Shown here: positions 1 to 14,099 of the stretch, in pieces | Layout of the letters: each line of letters opens with the position of its first letter | Numbering within the stretch: the stretch's first letter is position 1 | Program-made: the position numbers and the translations under genes | NCBI GenBank assembly: GCA_014529385.2 | Contig: CM043959.1 | Coordinates: 50,103,122-50,167,121 of the forward strand | Source of the DNA: Adiantum capillus-veneris | Lineage: Eukaryota > Streptophyta > Polypodiopsida > Polypodiales > Pteridaceae | Direction: 5' to 3' | Length of the DNA stretch: 64,000 nt | Notes under the pieces: generated by a model | Told to the model about the DNA's origin: nothing | The model's database searches: none | The model's input: the letters and a program-made list of their open reading frames with translations, nothing else

Positions 1-149
1 AACTCCACCATTTGACAAAATGCAACCTCTGGTATAGTAGGTTTGAGCCAATCTAAATGGGGTGGCTTGCCCTGAAATTTTTTTAACTTGAATCCATTAA
101 CAGGTTTCTCTACCCTTGTGCCAAAAACATATGCTACAATAAAAGTTCC

Positions 150-1356
150 TTGACCTAGGTCTGTGATAATCTGATATGGCCCCTTGTACCTTAAATTAAG
201 CTTCCCAGGATGGGGACCTAACCTTGAGTTGTAAAGCATTACCCAGTCACCTACCTGGAAAACCTTAAACTTGACATTCATGCTGACCCAGGCTTTCCTT
301 CTTCTCTGAATGACTTCTGTTACATAGGAGCTGAACAACCTGTCTTCTTCTAGCTGCATTAAATACTTGCTTCTATGTTGAACTGACAAATTTGGAGTCA
401 TCTTCTCAGCAGTAATCCTCAAACTAGGTACCACAAACTCCATTGGGACTACAGGTTCCAAGCCATACACCAATCGGAATGGGGTCATACCGGTTGTTAC
501 CTTGAAATCTGTTCTGAATGACCACAGGGCAGAATCCAGCGTTACATCCCAGTCCCTCTTATTCTCTTGTACAATCTTTTTCAAAATCTTTATAAGAGTC
601 TTATTAGTACTCTCAACCTATCCATTAGCTTGGGGATGGTAAGCTGTAGATTTCTTATGCATTATCATGTGGGTTTTTGTTAACTCGGAAATCACTTCAT
701 TCAAAAAATGTGTACCTCTATCACTGACCAACTCTACTGGACATCCAAACCTGGTCATAATGTTGTGATACAAGAACTTTGCCACTCTGAGCTTTGTTAT
801 CTTTCAATGCCACAGCATCCACCCACTTTGTACAGTAATCAGTAGCTACTAGAATGTACTTGCATCCCTTACTTGTTGTAGGCTTGACTGGTCGTACAAA
901 ATCCATACCCCATTTTTGAAATGGCTCCAATGGCAGTATAGGATGATCAGTCATTCTATCTCTAGAATCAGGTTGACCAAACTGTTGACACACCACACAG
1001 CTTTTTGTATAGGAATGAGCATCCTTCAACACAGTTGGCCACCACAAACCAGCTTGGAGTATCTTTTTTCCTGTAATGTCCCCTGAGAAATGTCCTCCTG
1101 CTGCTCCATAATGGGCTTCTTGCAACACAGCTGATTGTTCATAATCTTGTACACACCTTCTAATGACCTGGTCAATCCCTTTTCTATATAATGCTCCAGC
1201 AATCACTAAAAAGGGTCTGCTTGTTAGGGCAAATTTCCTCCTTTGGTCTGTTGTAAACCCTGTTGGCATAACGCCATCAGTTAGAAACACCACCATTTGG
1301 TCATACCATGAATCAGAAATGGAACTCTGAACTTCAAATAAATTTGCATCTGGCAA
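150..1356 (-). pseudogene. E1 integrase
   Basis: The upstream part encodes an HHCC zinc module (HYGAAGGHF...CVVCQQ) and the start of the catalytic core ([30 protein letters not shown]). Further left the core continues and ends in the GPY/F-type C-terminal domain (YKGPYQ near 170-185). The enzyme would insert cDNA into the genome. No chromodomain is visible before the window edge. Fossil, broken. Confidence 0.8.
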
Positions 1357-1412
1357 CTGATTCGAAATCCTTGTCAGTTGTTCCCTTGTCTCAATCCGAC
1401 TTAGGTAATCAG

Positions 1413-1976
1413 CTATTGCATGTTCCTTGCCAGGTGTATGAAAATAAGAAAATCAAATTCCTGCAACAATAGCATCCACCTTGCCAATCTACCTGTAAGT
1501 AAGGGCTTTTTAATAAGATAAAGCAATGCTTCATGATCCACATGGAATATGACCCTATTGCACAAGAGGTAATGTTTGAATTTTTTTAAAGCATAAACCA
1601 TCCCTAATGCCTCCCTCTCAGTCCGACTTAGGTAATCAGCTATTGCATGTTCCTTGCCTGATGTATGAACAATAAGGAAGTCAAACTCCTGCAACAATAG
1701 CATCCACCTTGCCAATCTACCTGTAAGTAAAGGATTTTTAATAAGATAAAGCAATGCTTGATGATCCACATGGAATATGACCCTATTGCATAAGAGGTAA
1801 TGTCTGAATTTTTTTAAAGCATAAACCATCCCTAATGCCTCCCTCTCAGTCACTGCATAGTTCTTCTCAGCAGATGTAAGCACCCTACTAGCATAGTACA
1901 CAGGTCTAAACCACCCTTGGGTCTTCTCCTGCATTAAAACAGCTCCAATGGCTATATCCGAGGCATCAACAAACAC
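1413..1976 (-). pseudogene. E1 RNase H, with an internal tandem repeat
   Basis: The segment begins MFVDASDIAIGAVL, the gypsy RNase H start, and contains TEREALGMVYALKKFRHYLL and FHVDHQALLYLIKNP. The motif set occurs twice in succession because the DNA carries a direct tandem repeat of a bit over 200 bp. RNase H would degrade the RNA strand during reverse transcription. Broken fossil. Confidence 0.8.
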
Positions 1977-2042
1977 ATGAAATGGCAGTACCCAATCTGG
2001 AGGTTGTAATATGGGAGAAACTGAGAGAATCTTCTTGAGAAG

Positions 2043-3470
2043 CTAAAATGCTTTTTCCTGTTCCTCAGACCAAACAAACTCTACATGCTTCTTGGTTAAA
2101 TGGGTAAGAGGCATACAGACACTAGCTAGATATCTGATGTACCTGCTGTGCCACTTAACTTGTCCCACAAACATGCTCAATTCCTTGATATTTCCAGGTG
2201 CTTGTGCTGATTGTATTACCTCAATCTTCTTCACATCTATTGACATCCCTTCCTGAGAGACCACATGACCCAATAGCACACCACTCTTGACAGCCATTAC
2301 ACTTTTGTAGGGATTCAGGGACAATCTGAACATCCTACATCTTTCAAAACATAATTTCAGATGCTCAAGGTGTAAAGCCCTTTGACCAAAAACTGAAAAG
2401 TCATCTACAAACACTCTCATGAAATCCTGCAAATAAGGTTCAAATGTCTTATAAGCTGTAAAATTGAAGGATGGTGGTCCATTTTTAAGGTCAAAGTTCA
2501 TAACAGTAGATGCAAAGGCTCCCCAATCTGTAATAAACGCTATTTTATGTTGGTCCTCCTCTGCAACCTGAATCTGATTATACCCTGAGAAACCATCAAG
2601 GAAACTATATATCTCTTTCCCTGCTACTGCATCTAAGATAGCATCACAAAAGGGCATTGGGAAATGATCTGTAATAGTTGCAGCATTTAGCTTCCTGTAA
2701 TCCACACAAACCCTAATCTTCCCATTCTTCTTTGGTACCACAATGATTGGAGATAGCCAAGTGACTTCATGAATAGGTTTGATGAACCCAACTGCCAGTA
2801 ATTTATCAATTTCCTTTTTAACCTGCTGTGCAAAGTTGGGATTCATCCTATATCTCTGTTGGACAATCGGAATGGCATCTTCTCTTAGATTAATGTGATG
2901 ATGATGCAGTAATGGATCAATACCTTTTACATCTGCATAATCCCATGCAAAAACATCTTTGTATTCCAACAATAACTGCCATAAGTCTTGTAGGAATTCC
3001 CCATTCACATAAATGCTAACCTTGACCATCCTTGGTTCTTCTTCAGTGCCTAAATTCAATTCTTTTAGTTCATCCTGCTGAACCCTTTTAGATCCTCCAA
3101 ATCTTTTGTTGTAAATTTTCTCCACCATATCTCTGGCATCCTTCTCCTTCTGCTGAGCTTCCTCTTTGACACTAGTTGATAGACTCTGATCCATTAGTTT
3201 TAGTATGTCGGAACCCTCAATTTCCTGTCCCATGACAGGTTCATCAAAAAGCTCCTCTGTTTCCTGATCCTTCTGCAAAATTCCCTCAATATCAACTTCA
3301 AAAACAGGTATGACCGTCGGATTAGCCTGCAAAAAGGCTTCCTCCTCATCATCCTCTACTTCTTCAGCAAGACTGATTGATTGAGCAAACAAGGGTCTTT
3401 CTTTTCCAGGAATGTGCTTTCTTCCCAACATAGGTATGCTAATTATCTGTTTCCCTTTGATAAGCACCAC
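2043..3470 (-). pseudogene. pol: E1 reverse transcriptase
   Basis: This 475-residue open segment holds a Ty3/gypsy reverse transcriptase in its C-terminal two thirds. Visible motifs are YRMNPNFAQQVKKEIDKLL, WLSPIIVVPKKNGKIRVCVDYRKLN, FLDGFSGYNQI, the catalytic FVDDF and LGHVVSQEGMSIDVKKIEVI. The N-terminal third is acidic linker from the protease side. Function: copying of element RNA into cDNA. RNase H follows directly downstream. Part of a broken element. Confidence 0.85.
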
Positions 3471-3479
3471 CTGATTCTC

Positions 3480-3790
3480 ACCCCAATCCTATTTCACCTT
3501 GGCTAACCTAAACCAAGGTCTTCCCAAAAACATCTCATAGGAAGCATCACCTTCCTTCATTCTGAGAACAAAAAAATTAACTTGAAATTGCATCCCTGCA
3601 ATCTAAATAGAAGAGTTCCTTAAAATTCCAATTGGCTGAACCCTCCTCTGATCAGCCATTTTCACTTGGAAAGGTGCTGGATCCAATCTCCCTAAGCCCA
3701 TTGTGAGATAAACTAACTCAAGTAAGATATTGACACCAGATCCTCCATCCAGCAATACTTCCTTAAATATCCTGTCCTATAAAGTCACCT
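3480..3790 (-). pseudogene. E1 aspartic protease region
   Basis: The minus strand between gag and reverse transcriptase encodes the retropepsin-like motif LLDGGSGVNILL near 3720-3765 and the downstream LGRPWF motif near 3510-3530 that closes the protease fold in gypsy elements. It would process the Gag-Pol polyprotein. The linker between this and the zinc knuckle is low-complexity and acidic. Fossil. Confidence 0.65.
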
Positions 3791-4499
3791 TGATAACTGG
3801 AACCATGAAATCCACATCAGAAGGATGAATGCTATTCACCCCAGGCTCCTTCTTTCTATTGTATGGAACTTTCATGGTGCTTACCCAGTAACTTATGTAG
3901 CAATCTCTCTTTAAATGTTGGAACTATAGAAATCATTTGGTCTAAAGACAAGTGTAAAAGAGAGTTAATTAATACTTCAAACCAATCTGGTGCAGGTACT
4001 TCAACCTGCTTTTTATGTTGTACTGGTGTATCAGAAGATTCTGCATGATCCTCCAAGTGTTGACCTCGCTGCTCCTTCTGAACCTGCTTCTGTACCTGAT
4101 CTCTAACCCCTTTTTGTTGTTCCCAATCAATAGGACCTTTAGCCTTGGATCTAGTCACAGCCAGCACATCAATTTCATCTTCCATATTATTTGGATATTG
4201 ACAATCATTCTCCACATTGTCATACTCCTCAGTCGGAAATACTGTGGCTGTTTTATTAGGGGTATCCTGATAAATCGGAATGTCGATAATGATCACATTT
4301 GCTTGTGCCTGTGGTTGATTTGGAGGTGGTTGTGGAGGGCATGCTTCCTGGTTCTCCTGATTGAATGGAACAACAGTAACACCTCTCTCCTCACGATGTT
4401 TTACCCATAAGGCACAACGAAGGCCAACCCAATGTGTAGGGTCACCACAATATACACAAGGCATAACTCCTTGAGGCCTTCTTTGGTTATTATCCTGGT

Positions 4500-5669
4500 T
4501 TCTTCCAGGTCCCCTCTAAAATCTCTGTCCAGGAGGTCTTCCTCTAAATGGAGCCACCTCATTTGCCTCTGCTGAAGTAGTACCCCGCCCAGCACCTGTA
4601 CCTGTTTTACCCCTTTGTTTAGGGTTGTACCAGCATTGAGCAGTGGTGTGTCCATCTCTTTCACAAATCTCACAATACCTTTTCTCTTTAGGTGCTATGA
4701 CTGAATAGCCAATACTCTTTAATTGCTGAACTATATCAACTTCACCCCCTGTTTTGTCCTTCTTCTTCTTCTTAGGACTCTTCTTTTTCTTCATTTCCTC
4801 CTCATCAGATGAACTACCAGTATCCGATTCTTCAGAAGAAGATGTATCTGATTCTGAACCTGTTTTCGATTCCTTGTCACCTGTACCAAATTATCAAAAC
4901 CTCCTCCAATGTCAATGCTAGCCACTGCATTTTTAATACCACTCCTCAATCCTTTGAGAAAGTAGCCTGCCAACATTTCATTAGTTGGCCTTTCATTTCC
5001 CTGCAATCTCTCAACAAATATTCTAAATCTGTGAGAAAAATTTTCTACCAACATTGTCACCTGTTTGATGCGTCGTAACTTGCTTAAAATATCTATAGGA
5101 GTTTTCTCCTTCCGAAATCTTTGTAGAAAAGCCAAACTAACTGCAGCATAAGTAGGAAAGTGAGACATTCCATATTGGCTCATGGCCTTGCCTTCCAAGG
5201 TAGCTGCAAATTGATGTAATTTTATAGGATCTGGAAACATCACCTGGTATCCACTTGCTTGCCAGCGGGTTTCAAATTGTGCTACATGACAATCTACATC
5301 CTCTTTGGGCTTCCCTCTGAATTTGGCGGATTTAATCTGTGGATTAGGAGGTGGTTGAGCCATGGGAATGGTATTTGGGATTCTTACAGGTCTTTGCCTG
5401 CTAGATCCCCTCAATGGGTCAAATTGGAGTCGCCTTCTACTTCGTGCAGGTCCTCCTGTCAAGAGTAGTGCCCCCACAAGTTGCCTCACTGCCATGTCCT
5501 CTGCTGCTCCAAAACCCTCTTCCCCATAATTTACCAACCATTCTTGAGGTGGTGGATCGGTTTCTTCATCAACAATCACATCCTCATAGTGGAATGGATC
5601 TATATTGCCTGCTCTGGCTTGAGCTCGTGTGTAATATATACGAGAGTGTCTTCTACCTCGCTTGGACAT
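4500..5669 (-). pseudogene. gag: E1 gag (capsid and nucleocapsid)
   Basis: This encodes the capsid precursor of the element. The N-terminal part begins MSKRGRRHSRIYYTRAQARA, followed by a capsid-like helical region with the gypsy motif FRGKPKEDVDCHVAQFE and FLQRFRKEKTPIDILSKLR. A CCHC zinc knuckle (CEICERDGHTTAQC) follows near 4640-4680, preceded by a lysine-rich stretch. It is first in the element, just inside the primer site. It is a fossil coding region, broken. Confidence 0.8.
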
Positions 5670-5745
5670 GCATTATCACCAGAATGAGATTCATGAACCG
5701 AAGAATAATACCTGATAACTGCATACGTCCTTAGCCAAGAGAACT

Positions 5746-5763
5746 GAACCCGCAGGATCGCCA
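5746..5763 (-). other. E1 primer-binding site
   Basis: On the minus strand this reads TGGCGATCCTGCGGGTTC, beginning with the TGG that pairs with a tRNA 3' CCA, two bases inside the LTR. It differs from the TGGCGCCG type used by E3 and E4. The matching tRNA was not identified. Confidence 0.6.
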
Positions 5764-5765
5764 AA

Positions 5766-6130
5766 TGTGTTGTGGTTCATCAACACAGAAAATATTAATA
5801 CATCACAAATCTTTCAACTCATAACTCGGAAATAATACACATAAGTACTAACATCATACTGAAGGTAAGAGATAGACGAAATTGATAACTCACAATTAAG
5901 ATGACAAGAGTGCTTCATTGATCAAGAAGAGCTACAACATCTCTCAATAGCACTGCGCTATCACAACTCCGACTTATAACCACCATACAAAACAGATTGG
6001 TAATAACAACCTCAGTCTTGATATATCATAATTGTTAAATATCCAATTTAAACAACATCCGACTAACTATATCTGATGAAGCACTTCCGACTAACTACTA
6101 AATTGACATTCTGATATGCCTGTCAACACA
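5766..6130 (-). repeat. E1 5' LTR (365 bp)
   Basis: The segment is bounded by perfect 7-bp terminal inverted repeats, TGTGTTG at 5766 and CAACACA ending at 6130. The inner edge is followed within three bases by the primer-binding site, and gag lies just beyond, so this is the 5' LTR of the minus-strand element. The outer flank begins TTCAA, which would be the target duplication; the partner copy lies outside the window. Confidence 0.85.
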
Positions 6131-7100
6131 TTCAAAGTCAAGATGAAGTGGGATTTAAAGGACATGTAGAAGTAAAGGTGTTAATCAACATCCAAAAGTC
6201 AAAAAAATAGGGCCATAAACTACAAAATTGGGTGAACTTGGTAAATTTAGCTCTGAAATTGAAAAGATCCCACCTGCAATGTTCTGAGACTAGCTATAGT
6301 AATATGCCCACAAAGTCTTAGCCCAAAACATGACCCAACATGGATCACAATCCATGTATCTTTTCTAGATTTTTGGACCCAGTTCTCATGACCAGATGCC
6401 ATATGAAGTCCAACCCTAGATTTTCAAGTCAGTTGAGGACCAAAACCCTTGTGACAATCCCAAAATTATTTAGGTCTGCAGAAAAAATTGTAAAATTTGA
6501 CATAGAGTGCAAACCAAAGATCCAAATCACAAGATTTTGCACCCATAGAATCCCTTCATCATGTTGAATTAGATGGTACCACGGTCACTCAAAAATGAGT
6601 TCCAACATGGATCACAATCCATGTACCTCTTGCCCAGAATTGACCTAAACCAATTTGACCTAGTGCCTATAGTTGTCCTAGAGACATTGGTGAAGTTTGC
6701 TCAAATTTGGACCTTTTTTGCTTAAGTTATGCTCATTTTTCAATTTATGGTCAAGTCTGCGCTAAAGTGAATTTTTTGACAAATTTTCAACTAGTTTTTT
6801 GGCACAAAAAAAATAAATTTTGTTAGTAAAATGCCTTAGGAACATACACAAAAGGAATGGGAAGCAACCCCATACGCGATTTTTGACTTCTTGTCCAATA
6901 AAAAACGCTATATCATAGATGAGAAATTATAACAAATTCTAGCAAATATTTTCATTAGAAAGTTCCAGATAGTAGACGGAACCAAATTCAAATCATTGAC
7001 AACAAATAGCAAAGCAATGAAATGAGACTTTGAGCTTGAAGGAGAAATCAAAAGAAAGAAAGACTTACCATCAGAGTATCAGTCATTAAAAGAAGAAGGA
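6131..7100. other. Leader-like non-coding spacer with two copies of a 20-bp hairpin
   Basis: There is no gene here. The text is AT-rich, with repeated phrases about aggregate length 270 bp, resembling the leaders of E3 and E4 in style. A hairpin sequence, ACATGGAT-CACA-ATCCATGT, occurs at 6338-6357 and 6605-6624, 267 bp apart, with conserved flanks. It may be the leader of an older element into which E1 inserted. That assignment is inference. Confidence 0.4.
6338..6624. repeat. Paired 20-bp hairpin repeats (6338-6357 and 6605-6624)
   Basis: Each copy has 8-bp inverted arms around the loop CACA, and both are preceded by CCAAC or CCCAAC and followed by A and CT-rich text. The arms are identical in both copies while the sequence between them has diverged. 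This resembles the palindrome spacing seen in E3 and E4. Confidence 0.6.
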
Positions 7101-7960
7101 TGTAGAAATAACACTTATCCTAAAGAAATCTCAACAAGAAGAGCACATCCTCAAAACACAAGTGCAAAGGTATATGGAAGAAGCTCACTAGTTAAGGGAG
7201 GAACGACTTAAGAAGAAAGCAGAGGAAACATAGCAAGTGTCCTCTTCCTTCGACTCCGAGGATGCAAAATTAAATGCAAGACTTGAGAAGCTCAAACAAG
7301 AGATAATACAAAAGGATAAATCTAACATTGAATTGGTCATATCTACAAGAAAAAGAATCCACGAGGAGCTGAAGCAGAAAGTGGTACAGAGGAAAGAGGA
7401 GGAGTCCAAGAGATAGTGGTAGACAACACAATTGGATTCAGTTCTAGACTCCCCTCGAAGTCCACAAGCACAACATGAGGAGATAGCTCCTAAAACAACT
7501 ACAAAAAATAAAGTGGAGGTAATGGGGCAGACAACCTCTTCCAAGACACCATCTTCACCTCAAGCTCCACCTCCTATTGATAAACTAGAGCAAGGAAAAG
7601 GATCTACCCTACCCCTCTCTCAAATTGAAGTCCGTTTTTTCAATAGAATCGGAAATCTTAGGTTAAACATGAAGGTCAAGACATACTTGATGTAGATCTC
7701 AAGGAGCAATACCAGGCACAAGATGAAGCTTCCAACACTCAAAAGACTCCTCCATAGACTAAAGGGATTGCTAAGACCTCACAAAGAAAAGAAGACTAAG
7801 CTAGAAGATATGTCCCCTGTCTGCCCAGCAAATGAGGATGTGTCCATAAGAATTATAGAGAAGTTTGACATCAAAGAGAATCTAGAAATGATAGAGGTAT
7901 AATTCAGCTATAAAAAGATGATGCCATGCATTCAATTCAAGGAAACAAAATGAGCTGAAG
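7100..7960 (+). pseudogene. Decayed lysine/glutamate-rich coding region, unassigned
   Basis: The plus strand keeps long coding-like stretches rich in Lys, Glu, Arg and Gln (for example LEKLKQEIIQKDKSNIEL and RIHEELKQKVVQRKEEE near 7260-7410), then a proline/serine-rich stretch (7432-7695) and more basic text to about 7960. Several stops interrupt it. Its coiled-coil style resembles the 3' coiled-coil ORF of E3, and it sits behind a leader-like spacer and just before a purine run at 7968-7983. It could therefore be the remains of a similar element module. No family was recognised. Confidence 0.35.
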
Positions 7961-8182
7961 AGTTGGAAAGGGGGAAGGGAAACACACCCAGAACACAAAC
8001 ATAAGTGCCGCTCTATAGCCCAAGATATACATAGCACCCCTAACCACTAAGATTCACCTTCAAAATCCACACAAAATACATGCACACACCCGTCTTGGTA
8101 AACCAACACACACAGATACTTCTCAAAAAGCTCCAGTAGATTCCACCCACACAAAACCTTTGTTCCACACTGCAAACACACA

Positions 8183-10185
<2,003 letters not shown>

Positions 10186-10189
10186 AGCA

Positions 10190-11290
10190 TTTGAAGATTA
10201 GATCTAAATATCAAACCTTTGACAAATTTGGATCTTATTTGAAAAAATATTATCGGTCCCCACTTCGAAAGTTGTGCCATATCAACAATTTCTTACAAAG
10301 CCCAAATATGACCTCAAATATTCCTAATAAGGCTTTGATAGAGATCTGCGTGGGAAGAATCAAGGGTCTTGTGGTTGTAGGGAGATAGAGCAATTTCCAT
10401 GTCAAGGATGCCAGCCAAATCTGCTCCAATTGTAGAAGTGAAGGTGATTCCAGATCAGGCAAGAGATGTGCTGCCAAATCAAGGTATGGTTATTTAGGCT
10501 CCTTAGAATTGTGCTAGGGGAGCAGTGCAAGCTAGTATGCTTGATGGAGATCAAGTGGAGGAGTCTGTGGCCATCAGTGAGGGTATGCAGGTAAAAATTG
10601 TATGTGGGGCTATGCTAACGGCCATGCTGGTGAAAGTGGCAGTGGAGTGTGTTGTGATGGTGCAACAGGTACAAAACTTTGCCAAAAAGGACGAGGTGAC
10701 TCTCTATGGAGGAATACCAGGATGATGCGGTATGGGAAGAGTTTCTCTTTACTTTGGTGGATCATGATGCAGCAATAGAAGAGGTGGTTGAAGAATAGGA
10801 AATTGAATCTAACAAGCAGATGGAGTTTTTCTATCTTGAAGGACCAACCGTTGAGGAGAAAGGGCTTGATGGTGCATTGCTAGTAAAGAAGAGATCGTGG
10901 AGCCAAAGATGGTGCACATTCCAGTGCATCAAGGAGGATATGTGGTGGATTAAGAAGAATCTCAGGCGGTGGCTTTGCTTCCCTTGAAGGTATGTGAGCT
11001 CTAGTTGACAAGTTGGTTGGTAGATACATTTATTTAATTGATGGTTAAGCAGGTACATGGGTCCTTGGAAGAGGCCTGCACTTTATATGGTTGGGAGGGA
11101 GTGTCAGGTATGTCAGCTGATTGTTGAGAAATATGAGCACAATGGTGCTCTATTTGAAGGTGCTTGGATGCAGGTGGATTCTTTGGGTGATAAAGGTATG
11201 CTAGGGGCATTTAAAAGGCATAAAGTTCTATGTGTTAGGATAAAGCACAATGGGAAGCAGTTACAAGTGGATGGAAGAGAGTAGTGCCAG
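10190..11290 (+). pseudogene. Decayed coding-like region, unassigned
   Basis: The plus strand carries short open stretches separated by stops. Near 10400-10465 one frame reads CSNCRSEGDSRSGKRC, loosely like a zinc knuckle, preceded by ALIEICVGRIKG. Near 11057-11284 is an open stretch of 75 residues (GPWKRPALYMVGRECQVC). This could be the remains of a LINE ORF1 or gag-like gene, but there is no reverse transcriptase nearby to confirm it. Confidence 0.2.
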
Positions 11291-12395
11291 GTTTTTTATC
11301 CAAGCAAAACTATGTGATGCAAGGGGTGGGGCAACCCACTTGAGGTTTGGTAGGTTGGAATAAGACTTTGTATATATGTTTTGGTTTTGTCCAAGGATTT
11401 TCTAGTGTTTGCAATTTGTAGAAAAATAAATGTTTTTTTGTGGTTGAACATAAATGTTCGACAAGGGGGGTGGGCAATGATGGTGCAGGTCAAGTATGCT
11501 GACCACAAGAGATGGCACAAGCATGTATAATGAGCTAGCAGGTGCAGGCAACAGGGGCAATAAAGCAGGTATGAAATGCAGGTTTGGCAAGGGATGATTT
11601 GAAGTGTATGTTTGAAGAGCTTGAAATGTGGAGCGTGTTGATCATTTTGGATTGACAATCGGAATCACGGTTGTCAGGCTCCAAAGCTTTGAAATTTTAG
11701 CACGGGCCGGTTTTGAGCAAGTTTGACTACTTTGAGAAATATTCCATCTAAGATTTTCTTAATGTTGACGGGACTTGTAGAGGTAGTGTGCGCTGTGTGC
11801 AGATATCACGAAGTGATAGCTTGTACACAAAGCTCACAGCATAAAGTTAATGAAAAATAAGTTTGAATCCATTCATGGTGGAGCAGTGCCAGATGAGTTT
11901 TTGTCGATTTTGGACACTTGGTTTGAGGTCATGTTGGAGTCAATTTGCTGCACGACAACAGTATCGAGTTGTGGAAAAAAATTGAGGCTTTGGATGGGAT
12001 CTCATTATGACTCCATAGGGAATATAAGCCGAGAACTATTGCACGTCAAAGTGGCACTGCAAAGGAGGGTTTTTTAATGACTTTCAAGGAAGTTGCATGA
12101 GGGTTGAGGTGGAAGCGGCCACCGGGTGACATGTGGCAGGGGTCTATAGATCCACATGCACATCTCAAAGCGGAGGGAACGGGGTATAAATCCATCATGG
12201 GGCGCACTTATTGAGCATCCAAAGGGCATGGAGCTCCTAATGAGTTTCTCGCTATGGAGGCCGTTGTTAACACTATTCATGCGGTGTAGATGGTGGCTCT
12301 ATTGTCCATTCTATGGTGGTTTGGCCATTGGAGACACCTTGTTGTCATTCATTGTAGTCCACGACACTGCTATTTGATGATGATGTGGCATTGGC
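11291..12395. other. No gene recognised
   Basis: Mixed-composition sequence with scattered short frames on both strands and no motif I recognise. It ends in TTGGC, the target site of the gag-only copia element. Confidence 0.4.
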
Positions 12396-12718
12396 TGTAA
12401 AGTGTGAGATTTGTCCTAAGGTGTCAGTCAAGGAGAAGAGAGTGGATTTATCCCACATACTATGGAGCAAGGCTGTAGAGCTACTTAAAAGCTCATTTCA
12501 TGAATGAATAAACAACAACTCTATTTTCCACTACATGCTTGTCTATGGTGAGCTTGTGCTAAGCTAAGTCAATACTCAAGATTGTGTTTATGAGTCCAAG
12601 CTAATTCTATCTTGGAACCTAATTCACTTGAGTGATAACCTTGCTTACACACACACTCACACATTGAAGCTATATTTCTCTTTCATCCACCATAGCTAGC
12701 TCGATCCAATTCCTAACA
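12396..12718 (+). repeat. Copia-B 5' LTR
   Basis: It matches 15224-15545 along its length with about ten substitutions and small indels. It begins TG and ends CA, with TTGGC immediately outside. Confidence 0.95.
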
Positions 12719-12734
12719 TTTGATATCAGAGCTA
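12719..12734 (+). other. Copia-B primer-binding site (initiator tRNA-Met type)
   Basis: TTGATATCAGAGCTAT directly after the 5' LTR contains TATCAGAGC, the core of the plant tRNA-iMet primer site TGGTATCAGAGC that most copia elements use. Confidence 0.85.
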
Positions 12735-13183
12735 TGGTGTGCTAGCTAGGATTGTTGTTGTACTTTTGTGTGTTAGTTAGATTGGAATCTCCTAATCATC
12801 ATTAGGATCCTTGGTATTTCTCTTCTTCTCTTCCCATTGCATACCTTGTGACTAATTTAGTCAATGTGAGCACGTTCTTGGGTTTGATTCCCTTGGGCCA
12901 CTACTCTCCTGGCTAATCCTGAGGTTAATTAGTATTATGCTTAATTATTAGGTGTTTCTCTCAATATTTTTCTTACCATTTTTTGTGTTCCATTTCCCCC
13001 AAGTACGGCACTACCTTGCTTTGTCACTTATGAGCATCCATAGACAATGTCATGAGCTTCGCAATGCATCCTCCCATGCTCCAATTGGACATCTCATGTG
13101 AAAATAATTTCTTGATTAATTTTGAACCTTTTTTTAGAGTTTATGCTCCTATTTCTTTGTGTTCTACAACAAGGAAGTGTGTT

Positions 13184-13186
<3 letters not shown>

Positions 13187-13236
<50 letters not shown>
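13187..13236. repeat. (GT)n microsatellite inside the Copia-B leader
   Basis: About 25 uninterrupted GT units lie in the leader between primer site and gag. Confidence 0.95.
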
Positions 13237-13239
<3 letters not shown>

Positions 13240-13249
13240 GTTAATAAAT

Positions 13250-13640
13250 TAAATGCTCAAACACCTTCTCCTGGACCCGCGACGAGAAGCAACCCTATTA
13301 TAGGGTGTTGACCATTTTAAAGGCGAAGGGCCACACCCACACTTGGGGCGCCCACTGCCGGATTTGAAAAAAAAAGCGCTCAACTATCTTGCATAAAAAT
13401 TTCGGGTCCGAATGGACTCGGGCCGGCTGCCCACGCCTGTTCCTGCTATGTCCGCTCTTGCCTGCGCCAGCACCCCTGCTTGTCCGATCGCGCCTAACCG
13501 ACTGGCCACGTGCCGCGCGCTCAATCCTTTTCTCTAAATATTTAGGGTCCTCCCCTCTTGGGCCCCCCTTCCCACCACCCTGCCCGATGTCCGAATAGAG
13601 CCCCGACCTTTTAAGAGCCTGCTCCCACAAGCATAATCAA
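13250..13640. other. GC-rich insert within the Copia-B leader
   Basis: Composition changes abruptly from AT-rich to clearly GC-rich (many GGGCC, GCCCGC and CGCGC words) and back by about 13640. Frames across it are Arg/Gly/Pro-rich with no known motif. It may be a captured genomic fragment carried by this gag-only element. The source cannot be told from the window. Confidence 0.5.
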
Positions 13641-14099
13641 GAAAGTGTCTCCATAACCTCCAACTCCCTCAAGGGGGCAGTCCCGCGAGGTTACTACCTC
13701 AAGACCTCAAAGCTCCCAAGCTCAAGGCCTTGTTCCCACTGTGTGGCCAGCCCTCTCAAGTCATTTTAGCCCCCTCAAACCGCAAAGATTTTCAAAGCTT
13801 CTACACCAGACTTTAAAGGTGGTCATCAAACAAAGCACCTTCAAGCTTTTAAAAAGGAGCTCCATAGGTATCCAAATCCAATTTCAAAGGCTCATTCTAG
13901 GCAGCAAAGAAGAACTCAAAGGTGTATGTGAAGGGTGACTTCACCTTGTGTGAAGAGGTACTTCACATTCTATTAAGAAGACATTAAAATAAAAATTATT
14001 GCAACCAAGTACAAAATTTTGCAAATAAATTTTCTATCATTGATTGTGCTCGTGTAAAGAGGTATACACTGGCTAGGAGAGCTTCCAAAGCTAAGACCC

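Larger units (their letters stand above)
1..6130 (-). mobile_element. E1: Ty3/gypsy LTR retrotransposon, 5' part, running off the left edge
   Basis: Read on the minus strand, the order is 5' LTR (5766-6130), primer site, gag with a zinc knuckle, aspartic protease, reverse transcriptase, RNase H and integrase. This is the Ty3/gypsy order (integrase last). The integrase C-terminal YKGPYQ motif lies near 170-185, so only the tail and 3' LTR are outside the window. The coding part is a fossil with roughly five interruptions, and it carries an internal tandem repeat in the RNase H part. It is not the same family as E2, E3 or E5: the primer site, LTR and gag all differ. Age cannot be estimated because only one LTR is present. 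Confidence 0.9.

Noticed and set aside
10190-11290. LINE ORF1 with zinc knuckle
   Set aside because: The cysteine pattern is loose, stops are frequent, and no endonuclease or reverse transcriptase follows. Kept only as unassigned decayed coding.
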